From positions 1 to 13,336 of the forward strand of contig JAQIWT010000970.1 of NCBI GenBank assembly GCA_034696485.1: DNA of 13,336 nucleotides. The letters are read 5' to 3'. The position numbers and the translations under genes were made by a program. Below are positions 1 to 7,870 of this stretch, piece by piece; positions within the stretch are counted from its first letter, which is position 1; every line of letters starts with the position of its first letter. The stretch is from Isohypsibius dastychi. Taxonomy: Eukaryota > Tardigrada > Eutardigrada > Parachela > Isohypsibiidae. Below the pieces are notes generated by a model. That model was not told the DNA's origin. It saw only the letters and a list, made by a program, of their open reading frames with translations, and ran no database searches.

Positions 1-45
1 GGGTCGGGCCAGCCGGCCAATCGGATTAACCTTTTTCAAAACTTT

Positions 46-128
46 TTGCCTCGTCCTCCAGCGCATCATATAGCTCTGAAGTCTGTAGGTCCCTCCCCCC
101 TCTTGGGGGGGGGGGGATGGACAAAAAA
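46..128. repeat. G/C-tract palindromic repeat, copy 1 (inverted orientation)
   Basis: A C-rich run, a short CTCTT break and a run of about 13 G sit between a TGTAGGTCCC segment and a GGACAAAAAA segment. Reverse-complemented, the block reads T-tract, TGTCC, C-run, AAG, G-run, GGACCTACA. This is the same order as the copies near 3325-3362 and 3610-3650, so it is a dispersed repeat family member in the opposite orientation. A short open frame across it is treated as chance. The outer limits are approximate; the central G/C tract is near 90-116. Confidence 0.6.
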
Positions 129-275
129 TACTGTACTGCCGCGACCTGAGGATGAGAATGGACCACCTGGGCAGGAATGTTTGCCCGTGAACAACTGTGT
201 CACCCGCCCTGCCCTGCCAGTCTACCCTCACTGATTAATCAATCAAAAAAACCTGCAGGTCGCGGCAGTACAGTA
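129..275. repeat. Fold-back sequence with perfect 20-bp inverted arms
   Basis: The arm at 129-148 (TACTGTACTGCCGCGACCTG) is the exact reverse complement of 256-275. The 107-bp middle contains further short inverted matches (GGGCAGG against CCTGCC), so the stem could extend inward. The size and shape resemble a small MITE-like or fold-back element, but I see no convincing target-site duplication outside the arms. It lies about 30 bp upstream of the proposed start of the basic-protein gene and could equally be part of its 5' region. Confidence 0.7.
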
Positions 276-304
276 CTCGATATTTCCGCATCCACTGAAG
301 TGTC

Positions 305-1101
305 ATGACTGAGCGAAAGACGACAGTTTCGTTGGCTAACTTTAGTCTGATCGACTAGGGGAACTTACTGAAAAGTCTTGCGAAACCAGATCAAAGTCAT
401 CTGGGAATTCGAAAGTCAAATCACCCGGTGCAGTTCGATCATCGCGAAAGCCTCGGAGAGGTCACTCCAATGAGAGATCCTCAGCGCCAAAACGTACATC
501 TGACTCTGCAAATATGTCTTCTTCACTCAGAAGCCCAAGTCGCAGAAGGTCCAGAAGTAGAGCAGGCAGCAAAGATGATACAGCGGAGGCTCAGAAGTCT
601 CAAAAACCGGGTCCACAAAGTTCTCAGCGGATAGACGATTTGAAGTCAGCCCATCCACAAAACATACAATCTGCTCCGCGGAAGAAACGAAGCACCGTGA
701 ACAAGCCAGCAGAATCTTCTGTTAGACCAAGGCGATCTTCCCGACTGAAAACAAAAACAGAAAACCAGCGGTCATGTAGGCCGAGAGCAAAGCAAGCGCT
801 TGCTTCAGGTACGGTCAAAACCAAGAATGTGCGCAAAAAACGTTCCAGTAAGGCAAAGATTGTTGAAATTGACGAACAAGATTTAAAAACTGGAAAAAGA
901 AAATCGCCTCGCAAACCGAAGAAGACGATCAATGCCGTTAATTCGAACGACACTGTAGTAACTAAACGTCGGAGTAAGAAATCTAACGTGGATAAGATTA
1001 CTGCTACTGGCTCACGGCAGAATCCCAACCGACCGATGGAAACAGAGATATTGACTTGTACGGTTCGTCGGATATCCCCTGCAGACAATCGTCGCTGGTG
1101 A
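305..1101 (+). CDS. Ser/Lys/Arg-rich basic protein, possibly nucleic-acid or chromatin binding
   Basis: Preferred model: exons 305-330 and 390-1101, about 245 aa, with a 59-bp intron (gttggc...accag) joined in phase 2. A 326-375 intron also keeps the frame. A conservative alternative is the ATG at 514 (195 aa). The frame upstream of 514 is open back to 346 and has the same Ser/Lys/Arg/Pro composition, which argues that 514 is internal. The protein is strongly basic throughout, with an SRRRSRSR-like stretch near its middle-left and repeated patches such as RPRRSSRLK, RKSPRKPKK and TKRRSKKS that recall AT-hook, linker-histone-tail or RS-type sequences. No folded domain, signal peptide or membrane segment is visible. 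Chromatin, sperm nuclear or RNA-binding roles are guesses from composition alone. It converges with the minus-strand gene ending at 1347. Confidence 0.6.
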
Positions 1102-1230
1102 ACCAGTCTTGCAGCTGTTTGGGGACAGTTTTCGCAGTTTGTTTTTGTTTCTCTGTGTCTCATCTAATCATTGAGTAACATCCTGTGGGTATGTTTTGAT
1201 ATGAGACTAACATTATCAATAAGTTTGTTA

Positions 1231-1236
1231 AATAAA
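1231..1236 (+). terminator. Candidate polyadenylation signal AATAAA
   Basis: A canonical AATAAA lies 130 bp after the stop of the basic-protein gene on the same strand, in AT-rich sequence. It is the only such hexamer between that stop and the 3' end of the convergent gene, so it is the likely cleavage signal. I found no matching signal for the convergent minus-strand gene; CAATAAC just past its stop is the nearest variant. Confidence 0.55.
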
Positions 1237-1346
1237 TACACCGATACCTCAATCTGTTTCATTCATCTACTTCGCCAGAGTTAATGTTTGCTCGAGCTAT
1301 AGAACAATACCAATGTAGTCAAACCTTTTTCTCACTACGTTATTGT

Positions 1347-2499
1347 TCAACAAGTACGCTCAGTCAGTGGACATGCCGCTCGAAAGTCACCCATGTTTTT
1401 CACGCATTCATCTCGCTTTTTGGTCTGCGAATCAATGGACTCCAAGTGCTCCATTCGTTTCTGTATGTCAAGCATATCATCCAGTTTCATGTATTTACAC
1501 AGCGACGCTTTTCGAGCCATTTTTGTCAACTCTTCGTATTTCTTATGATCATAGTTTTTCTGGTAATCCGTGCAGTAAACAGCTTTTTCGTCAAGCTGCT
1601 GTTCGATCCATCTTTTCCGCTTTGCATGTGCCCATGTAAACATTTGAGGTGGTATTGCCGGCTTGGGTATGGGATAGTCCCTCCCGTACACGGAAAGATA
1701 ATAGCTGAGTGGTGAGTTGTGGCTGCAATGCTCCATGATAACCCTTGGTGGAACGCATCTCGAACATGAATCTGATGGTGGATTCCTGATATCCTCCGGT
1801 GAGTAATCTGGGAAGAACTTCGCATACTCTGAGATCTCCTCTCGGTATTCGGAGCAGTTGGTTAAGTTTGGTGGAAGACGCCTGCCCTGGATTGGGATTG
1901 GAAAGTCTACTGGCTTTCAGATTGTTTTTGATCGAACGAATCACTAACCAAGGAATTCGCGAAGCAAGGAATCTCTTGACAGCATCTATCCCACCAGTTT
2001 CCGATAGCGACTTGCGGATATTGAAGATATGTTGGTTCTCGTCCACCAGGCAAGATATCATCGTGAAACTGTTGGCGGCCCCTGCGAGCTCCGTTGTTCA
2101 GACTACGCTCCTCGGCGGACAGCTGGGTTCCCGGTTCGACGTAAGGATATAATGGTTGTTTATTGGAATAAGGGTACAAACGGTTGACCCAGTCCGGAGC
2201 AACTGACGCTGAACTCATTTCGGCAATAATGGTCAAATACTTTCAGATAACCTCCACAAATCATTTCCACAGCACGGACGCCATTAGAAGGGCGTTGTTA
2301 AGACATCCTCATAACATCCATTTTGTAGCAAACTGGTTGGCCCGGGTCATGAGGAACTTGCAAGAGAATAATTCCAGGCAGTATTGCGTCTGTACAGATG
2401 ATAGCAGTCAGCGAGCCTGATGAACTGGTCCAGCACCGTGGCTTGCCGTGGACCCAGGCAGTAAGGCCCATTGCGTAGTTGGTCATAGGAAGTTGTGAA
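1347..2499 (-). CDS. Unrecognised protein, three exons seen, 5' end unresolved
   Basis: Exons on the minus strand: 2499-2358, 2208-1949 and 1886-1347 (TGA-type end after ...LTERTC). Introns are 149 bp (gttcct...ttcag) and 62 bp (gttagt...atccag), and both junctions keep the frame. About 313 codons are visible. The first listed exon begins after an acceptor (gttaccag) without an ATG, so an upstream exon is likely. A simpler alternative is a start at the ATG at 2218 and two exons (269 aa). The protein is hydrophilic, rich in Tyr, Pro and Cys, with short phrases such as RLYPYSNKQPLYPY, SVYGRDYPIPKP and YCTDYQKNYDHKKYEE, and a Lys/Glu-rich, helix-prone C-terminus. There is no membrane segment. 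The Tyr/Pro phrases faintly recall microtubule-inner proteins of cilia or sperm tails, but I do not recognise the family and give no function. Confidence 0.6.
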
Positions 2500-2507
2500 C
2501 TGGTAAC

Positions 2508-2530
2508 TAGTTAGACCAAGTTAGACCAAT
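2508..2530. repeat. Short tandem duplication AGTTAGACCA x2
   Basis: The 10-bp word AGTTAGACCA occurs twice in a row. It lies in the predicted intron just upstream of the first visible exon of the neighbouring minus-strand gene, close to that exon's acceptor. No function is implied. Confidence 0.6.
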
Positions 2531-2571
2531 CTGATCCCAGTTTGCTTATTCTCTCCAGTTCGCCCCCTCAC

Positions 2572-3160
2572 TATCTTCTTGCTGCTTATGAAGTAAAAAT
2601 ATTGGTGAACGGCGATTCACCACTTCGAGCGTATGACGTAGTAGAAATACAGGTTTGTTCGAAATCGTACGGTCATGGGATGAAAACTCATCCGTTGTAG
2701 TCAAATTTTCTGATTAAGTACCGATTACAGTAGCAGGTTTTACGTAGTGACGAGTGTACTATTTTAGCTGTCGAAATAAAGAATTTCCGAGTCACGGTTT
2801 ACTTACTGTGGCAGATTTCAATAGGTTCATCTGAACTCTAAACTATAATATAACTCTTTTGGCACGACGACGACAAACATTTAAGACTGAAAGTTAGCAC
2901 AAGCTTTGAGCACGATTCCGTTAAGCCCATTAAATGGTCACTCGAAAGATCAATCTCGTCGGAACACCTACAACTGAGAAGTTTTATAGAATTTATAAGT
3001 TTTTCCCAATCTGCTACAAGTGTAAAAAAATGCGTGAAAGCATTGCAAAATCGGTGCTGGGACTGAGTCGCCCTACCGAGAAATGAACACGTAAACGTGT
3101 TTACAAGTTTGATTCTTGAACACTAGAAATAAAAGGTTCGGCAACCGTAGTTTCTATATG
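2572..3160. other. Stretch without a convincing gene
   Basis: No open frame or exon chain could be supported here. An upstream exon of the minus-strand gene may end near 2572 (donor gtgagg), but its other boundary cannot be placed. Two small palindromes are visible: TGGTGAA-CGGCGA-TTCACCA near 2603-2622 and AACACGT-AA-ACGTGTT near 3086-3101. The rest is AT-rich and looks intergenic. Confidence 0.5.
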
Positions 3161-3324
3161 ACTACCTGCGGTAGACATACTGCCCCCCCCCCCCAAGCTT
3201 TTGAGAAAGAAATGTAGAGTATCTTACGTGATATAAGATAACGAAAGCTAGTGTTTCGTGATGCAGCGTATCGCACCGGACATAATGTATTGTAGGGGTA
3301 CAAAAATTCAAAGAGCATGGAATC

Positions 3325-3362
3325 TGAATTTTTGTCACCCCCCCCAAGGGGGGATCTACAAA
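3325..3362 (+). repeat. G/C-tract palindromic repeat, copy 2
   Basis: The order is AATTTTTGTCA, a run of C, AA, a run of G, ATCTACAAAA. The C and G runs can pair as a hairpin with a two-base loop. It matches the copy near 3610-3650 almost base for base and the first copy in the window in reverse orientation. Confidence 0.7.
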
Positions 3363-3430
3363 ACCTTTATTTCTTCCTTACGATTAGTCGCGAATTCAAA
3401 TCTCTCCAAAATATCTTTTTACTGTGCATT

Positions 3431-3520
3431 TCGGGTCAACGACACGAAATTTTCCCAGATCGCGGTCAACGACACGACATTTTCCCCGATCGAGGTCAAC
3501 GACACGACATTTTGGGAAAA
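3431..3520 (+). repeat. 30-bp unit in three tandem copies
   Basis: Three consecutive 30-bp units start at 3431, 3461 and 3491. Each contains GGTCAACGACACGA followed by A/C-ATTTT and a short C- or G-rich end. The first two end in CCAGAT or CCCGAT and the third changes to GGGAAAA. The core word is related to the GGTCAACGGACCGACATTT copies at 3717, 3747 and 3908. A reading frame runs through the array but looks like a by-product of the period being a multiple of three. Confidence 0.85.
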
Positions 3521-3609
3521 AATTTTTCTGTACTTACCACTTACCTATGGCGGTCATACTGTCTCCCTTCTGGCATTTGGCCGAAAATGTACCTTAACAC
3601 TCGCTTACT

Positions 3610-3650
3610 TCAAATTTTTGTCCCCCCCCCCAAGGGGGGGACCTATAAAT
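3610..3650 (+). repeat. G/C-tract palindromic repeat, copy 3
   Basis: CAAATTTTTGTC is followed by a run of ten C, AA, seven G and ACCTATAAA. It has the same order and orientation as the copy near 3325-3362, about 285 bp away. The direct spacing suggests a larger duplicated or nested unit. Confidence 0.7.
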
Positions 3651-3679
3651 CGCCCATCCTAGGCCAAACAGACCTCGGA

Positions 3680-3930
3680 GATTTGAAATGTTCAAATCTT
3701 TTCCTTTGTTCTCGAGGTCAACGGACAGACATTTGAGCGGTTCGGGGTCAACGGACCGACATTTGAAAACACTCGATGACGTCATCACTTAAATGACGTC
3801 ACTACCAAAAGTGACGTCATCACTATCATGACGTCACAACTAAAGTGACGTCACCAATATATACTGAGCAAAACAGGCATCGTGAAAATGAAATGTTCAA
3901 ATCTTTCAGGTCAACGGACCGACATTTGTA
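3680..3930 (+). repeat. Interspersed GGTCAACGGACNGACATTTG copies with shared flanks
   Basis: The motif occurs near 3717, 3747 and 3908. Two copies are preceded by the same GAAATGTTCAAATCTTT word (near 3684 and 3892). The tandem unit at 3431 is likewise preceded by a related TTCAAATCTCT (near 3395). A further phrase, GCAAAACAGGCATCGTG followed by G/A-AAATGAAATGTT, occurs at about 3868 and 3963. The pattern indicates segmental duplication of a composite unit rather than chance. Confidence 0.75.
3777..3853. promoter_or_regulatory. Cluster of five TGACGTCA palindromes (CRE-like)
   Basis: Perfect TGACGTCA octamers lie at 3777-3784, 3794-3801, 3812-3819, 3829-3836 and 3846-3853, spaced 17, 18, 17 and 17 bp apart. 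The octamer is the full consensus binding site for CREB/ATF-type bZIP factors. The linkers alternate, so a dimer of about 35 bp is repeated twice plus a half. This could be a functional enhancer-like cluster or simply a satellite whose unit contains the octamer. The nearest gene on either strand is the minus-strand gene ending at 4319, whose 3' end faces the array. Confidence 0.7.
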
Positions 3931-4318
3931 GTTGGAAGTCATCACTATGAACGTTCATACTGGGCAAAACAGGCATCGTGGAAATGAAATGTTTTGTGAC
4001 TTTCCGAAGATTTCAAAGTTTTTTCCCCCAAGGGAATAGGGGGGGACAGTATGCCCGTAGCAGACGGGCATGAAGCAAACCGGGTTTCCGGTTTTCTGGG
4101 AATATTTGTATTTCTGATATAAGTGTTGTATGATATAACTATTTTGCAGATTGCACGGAAATCCCCGTTCCGAGTAATAAAGCACGGATTTGGTGTCTCG
4201 CTGATATGGCGATATCCCGATGAAGACGAATTCGGTGCTCTGTTTCAAGGAGCAGACCTTCCAAAGTAAATGTTCTGATTCTCTCGTATCCAATTCCGCA
4301 TTTGCATGTCGGATCAAA

Positions 4319-5459
4319 TCATTGCTCGAGTCGCAGTTCGCAGTATTGCCGATGTAGTTTTTCATCACCCTCTACAAGTTCTATGCCATACCTGAAACCC
4401 TTTAAAAAAATAATGGCGAAATGTCAGAAACATGCGAATTCCGTGATTTCAATCAGTATTCTCTTGAAGAAATGACATTCAGCGCAGAAATGATTTTCTT
4501 CATTCCTGTTCGTAGTGAAAATGGCTGGTTTAACGGACCTCCTCTAGCAGGCTTCTCATATCATACATTTTTATGAGGGCTTCGGAATCCGAGGGACAAC
4601 ATACAAGAAACTCTTGGCGATTGCTTGCGTTCTTAGGCTGGAATCTTTTTTCTTCTCGGCGCATAAAAGTTTCCAGTCAACTTCTCGTGATCTTCGAGTG
4701 TCGTGGTTCACTTTACGTACCTTCGATCTTTCGCAGTCACGAGCTGACGTCAAGCAAACCTTCTGTTCTCTCAGTTATTCATAACTGGTAGTTGGTCAGA
4801 CTCAAACTACGAAACTTTTTGCCCACGACCTCGACCGGCAACAAAAGTCTCGACTGTGAAACCTATCGGCAACGAATGATCTCCTACAAAAACTCTTGAC
4901 AAAAATGGCCCAGGTAAAGCTATCGCACGATACTTGGCAGTTGGTACAACTGCCAAGTAGCGTGCGATGATCGAACTCTGATCGAACTCTGCGAATGCAA
5001 ACGCACTCTGGAGCGAGGTAATGATCAGAATTCGGACTGCAAGAACTTATATTTCCAACGTACAGGGCTCAAGGTTCTAGATTGGTATGGGCTTTGTATC
5101 GCATGGGCTAATGACGGTTCGAGAAACCGGCCATTCACTGAACAGAATGACCACGCATTACCAGTCACCTTCACTGTTGTATCACTGAGCTACGACAGAA
5201 GAGAAAAATGTTTCTCGTGCTCAACGTTAGAATTCGTACCATTCGCAGTTGACCTGATGGTGGCGTATAAAGTTCTGCGTAAGTTGATGAGAGTTGTAAA
5301 AGGTCACCGCATCACGTTTGTTGGCCTCCAATATAACGGTGCGATCGAAAAAACTCAATTAAATATCCCAAACGTATGTTTCTGGGAGAGTTCCTGGTTA
5401 CCATCACTCTTTTCACATTTGGAGGCGTTTATTCTTTTTGTAGCAGTAAAAGCAGTCAT
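4319..5459 (-). CDS. Seven-exon unrecognised protein, weakly dsRBD-like
   Basis: Exons, minus strand: 5459-5402, 5274-5240, 5189-5064, 5007-4816, 4762-4721, 4637-4539 and 4399-4319. All junctions are GT-AG and keep the frame, giving about 210 aa; introns are 50-139 bp. The middle three junctions are strongest. The first exon and the last junction are less sure: without the last splice the frame stops at TAA 4530-4532. Residues about 73-150 contain VPTAKYRAIALPGPFLSRVF, then VGDHS, FTVETFV and GRGRGQKK. This order (P-x-Y, GP, F-x-V, G-x-G-x-G-KK) resembles a double-stranded-RNA-binding domain, but an insertion lies before the glycines and the usual Ala-rich helix is weak. The C-terminus is Glu/Leu-rich and helix-prone. 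No membrane segment is visible. RNA binding is a hypothesis only. Confidence 0.5.
4922..4968. repeat. 47-bp near-perfect palindrome
   Basis: Arms of 22 bp (4922-4943 and 4947-4968) pair with one mismatch around a 3-base centre (GTA). The left arm begins ATCGCACG and ends GGCAGTTG. It is followed at once by an 11-bp direct repeat (TGATCGAACTC twice, 4968-4989). The loop is too short for a normal microRNA precursor. It overlaps the fourth exon of the minus-strand gene model, where it would be translated as part of the dsRBD-like segment. Confidence 0.85.
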
Positions 5460-5690
5460 AGGGTCGTTCCTCACACCTCGGTCATTGAATCGTCATTTAC
5501 ACGATTCTCTCGGAAGATGAACATCTTTCTTTCCTCAGCTGATTTCTCTTGCCCCCGAAACTCTGCATCTACGCTCAAGTTAGCTCGTACCAGAGTTGCT
5601 CATGGCGGAAAGGTCAGAAAAGTGAACATTTGTCCCATCACGTTTTCAAGTAGAAAATAGTTATACTCTGAATACTAGCGTAGAAGATGC
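5460..5690. other. Spacer between the seven-exon gene and the first duplicated unit
   Basis: No supported gene. It holds the 5' flank of the seven-exon gene and runs into the 3' flank of tetraspan copy A, where similarity to the second unit begins at about 5690-5750. No canonical AATAAA for copy A is seen on the minus strand; GATAAA (near 5706) is the closest variant. Confidence 0.4.
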
Positions 5691-5886
5691 ATATCAAATC
5701 GGCCGAGTTTTATCGTAGCGAAAATACCCCCAACAAAACCAACGACAAACATACCAAAACAGGCAGAAAACTGCGGCGAACTCGGAACTGAGCTTACATA
5801 TAAAAGTCCAGAAAACTTACAACAACCTAACCAATCTCTAATCGAGTTCCATATAAAAATAGCTTTGATATTGAACAATGACTCAA

Positions 5887-7089
5887 TTACGCCTTATACT
5901 GATCGTTTGTCACCACGATGAACTCTCCACGAGGATCACCACTTGTTGGAATACGGCCGGATTGATATCGCCGATATTGAACAACCGTAACAATGCAGGC
6001 AGCCTGCAAACAACAATCAAGATCAGCGTCACGAAATCCAGTCAAGAAAATGAATAAAGAGTCATTGTTTTTCAAGTTTTCCATTTCCCGGCCCATGTGC
6101 ATGTTGCATGTCGATGCGAATATGTGAATTAGTAGTACTTTCTGTAAAGGCTAAAGTGATCGCTCTGTGACTGTATCGTTTTCATTCGAGAGTGATCACA
6201 CGGTCCTTCCCGGCCTAATGTTGTTTTGCGTGTTCCTCTATTCTAATCTCTCATCCAGGCCCAAGTTTGTTGCTCTCACTACAGCAGCAGGTCCTCTCTC
6301 TCTCTCGAGCGGAATTGTCATGCTCTTCAAACATTAGCATTCGATTCGACCTCGAAGCTGCTGTTTCTATTTTCATCACAACAGTGCACTGTACATACTA
6401 ACACGCGAAAAACTGAGAACCAACATATCGATCGCCTTTTCGCTTGTAGGTCTTGTGGCAAGGATATAATTTCAAGTTGGCCAATATAGCCATTGTTAAG
6501 TTGGTTTCTTACCGTAATGAGTAGATGAAACAGAATGGATCCGATCATAATCCCGCTTGCTAATTTTCCAACCTCGATCACGCGTTCCGTATCGCGATCC
6601 ATGTGATCATCACCATGGCTCGACACCTGAACCATAACATTCTTCATCTTGCTCGAAAATATCAGTTTGGTCGAAAAAAACTTTACTTACTGCATTGTCC
6701 AATGTGACGATTAAGTATATGAAGAAGCAGAGGGCAACGAATGCGAATGCAGCCATGATTCCGGTGATAACCAGCCAGGCAGTCATCATTCCACGGTTAT
6801 TCTACAAATTCAAAACAGTCAAACCACAGCTTGCTCGAAAACAATCGAATCTCGTGACCTTCTTGATTCCGACCAAGAGAAGTATTCCGGCGACGAGGGT
6901 GATAATTGCACCGGCATAGTTTCCTGCCGGATGACCGCCGCTCGTTCCCAAAATGGCGCCAAGAATGGCCAGACTTCCAATGACCTAAAACACTACCTGG
7001 TGACTTGGGAAATACTTACGAATAAGATACGAATGCATACAATGTCATATATCGCCACAGCTTGCACTCGGCATAATAAGGAACACATG
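5887..7089 (-). CDS. Four-transmembrane protein, tandem copy A
   Basis: Exons, minus strand: 7089-7031, 6984-6859, 6801-6691, 6647-6513 and 6003-5887; introns are 46, 57, 43 and 509 bp, all GT-AG with consistent phase. From the ATG at 7048 the protein is 168 aa. The exon is open upstream to the acceptor (frame ...YYAECKLWRY), so an extra 5' coding exon is possible; I could not find it. Four hydrophobic segments: TM1 after MTLYAF (VIGSLAILGAILG), TM2 (NYAGAIITLVAGILLLVG), TM3 (AWLVITGIMAAFAFVALCFF) and TM4 (GIMIGSILFHLLIT joined to AACIVTVV). A charged loop of about 30 residues separates TM3 and TM4, and the tail ends QYKA. Topology is like claudin/MARVEL/tetraspan-type membrane proteins, but no diagnostic motif is visible and the family is not identified. 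Confidence 0.8.
6004..6512 (-). other. Long intron 4 of tetraspan copy A (509 bp)
   Basis: All other introns of this gene are under 60 bp. This one is about ten times longer and is conserved in copy B, including a run around TTTTCATCACAACAGTGCAC and ATACTAACACGCGA. It contains a short CT microsatellite near 6293-6306. It may hold a regulatory element or small RNA gene; no specific structure could be assigned. Confidence 0.6.
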
Positions 7090-7099
7090 CTGGAAGAGT

Positions 7100-7870
7100 T
7101 TGCAGAATACGAGTAAGGATTGGAAAATGCGAACAAGCGAAAGAACTTGAACTCCTTCGACTGAAAAACGTGTCAGACTTGGTACCATACACTGAATATT
7201 TTCATTCAGAAGGCAACAGTGTGGATGCTGGAGGGCACAACAGCCGGGCGTGAAGACAAGGATGACAAGTCAGCCTTTGCCTCGTTAGGCAACTTGTTTT
7301 CTCCTTGACGTAAACAGAACAGAACAGACAACACGAAATAGCCCAATGTCGATTAAATAAACTGCAATTTAGCGGTAGTTTTTGTATGATTTACGTGTGA
7401 GATCGTGATACGGGTTGCTGATTTGGACTTCAATTCTGAGAGTACAGTACCTTGCGTTCATTGCAAAGTATCCTTTTATTTTCATGACCTCATGACATGA
7501 TCTTAGTTCACAGTTGCAATGGTAATTACCCCCCAGCAAAACAATCAACGCAGTGAGCTCGGTCTCCTCATCGTTCGGGGATTCGTGAGACGGCGGTAAT
7601 TGACGGTTTTTCAACCATAACGACAATCACCGCCACAGATATGTAAATATATATCACACGACAAGACGGTTTCAAAGGTCACCAACGTAGTACTTGAAAG
7701 CAATCAGATCTGACATCAACAAACCCTGGCGTGAACCTCTGCTGTGATGTCCGAGCCTTGCAGGTCATTCGGGTTTTGCCCAATGCCTTCAAGCCTGGCA
7801 ACTATGACCTTTTCCCTGTGTGTTCCCAGTTCCATGTTCATATTTCTACTTATTCTGAACTCTAAAAAAT
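7100..7870. other. Intergenic: 5' flank of copy A, then unique spacer
   Basis: No supported gene. From 7090 to about 7720 the sequence aligns with 9377-10005, the 5' flank of copy B, including GCAACTTGTTTTCT, CTTGACGTAAACAGAAC and a CTTTTATTTTCATGAC block. Reading frames here are not conserved between copies (single-base indels), which argues for untranslated or promoter sequence. From about 7720 to 7870 nothing was recognised. Confidence 0.55.

Larger units (their letters stand above)
3160..4065. repeat. Repeat-dense block, possible non-autonomous mobile element
   Basis: The left edge carries GACATACTG followed by a run of 13 C. The right edge (about 4040-4060) carries, in inverse orientation, a 7-G run followed by ACAGTATGCC. 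In one orientation both read CATACTG(T)CCCCCCC. A third, same-direction copy (CATACTGTCTCCC) lies near 3554. Inside are two T-TGTC-C-tract-AA-G-tract copies, the 30-bp triplication, the GGTCAACG motif copies and the TGACGTCA cluster. Imperfect inverted edges around a non-coding repeat interior suggest a decayed DNA transposon or satellite-like composite. No transposase-like frame is present and no target-site duplication was established. Confidence 0.45.
5690..7720. repeat. Tandem duplication, unit A (about 2.0-2.3 kb)
   Basis: This segment matches 7975-10005. Similarity covers the 3' flank, all five exons, the introns and several hundred bases of 5' flank. The offset between units is about 2298 bp at the gene stop and about 2271 bp at the far end (TTGAAAGCAATCAG), so small indels have accumulated. 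The head-to-tail arrangement points to unequal crossing-over or local segmental duplication. Confidence 0.85.

Noticed and set aside
624-1163. 179-codon minus-strand open frame opposite the basic-protein gene
   Set aside because: It is the antisense shadow of a Lys/Arg/Ser-rich reading frame, whose composition suppresses stops on the other strand; no motif or splice support.
2298-2486. 62-codon minus-strand frame
   Set aside because: Another frame of the same stretch (2499-2358) joins in phase with the downstream exons and looks more protein-like.
3431-3520. CRISPR-like array
   Set aside because: Units are directly adjacent with no unique spacers, and the surrounding genes are eukaryotic.
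3258-3736. Two overlapping plus-strand frames of 134 and 139 codons
   Set aside because: They pass through C/G tracts and the 30-bp tandem array, whose length is a multiple of three and so keeps frames open by chance.
3955-4368. 137-codon minus-strand open frame across the right edge of the repeat block
   Set aside because: It runs through the G-run repeat. Its upstream part overlaps, in another frame, the last exon of the seven-exon gene, whose frame joins better.
5257-5660. Plus-strand frames of 87 and 94 codons
   Set aside because: Antisense to the first exons and introns of the seven-exon minus-strand gene; no coding-like motif.
6985-7020. 35-bp intron using the GTAAGT at 7019-7014 in tetraspan copy A
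   Set aside because: It would break the reading frame and is absent from copy B; the GTATC donor at 7030 keeps phase in both copies.
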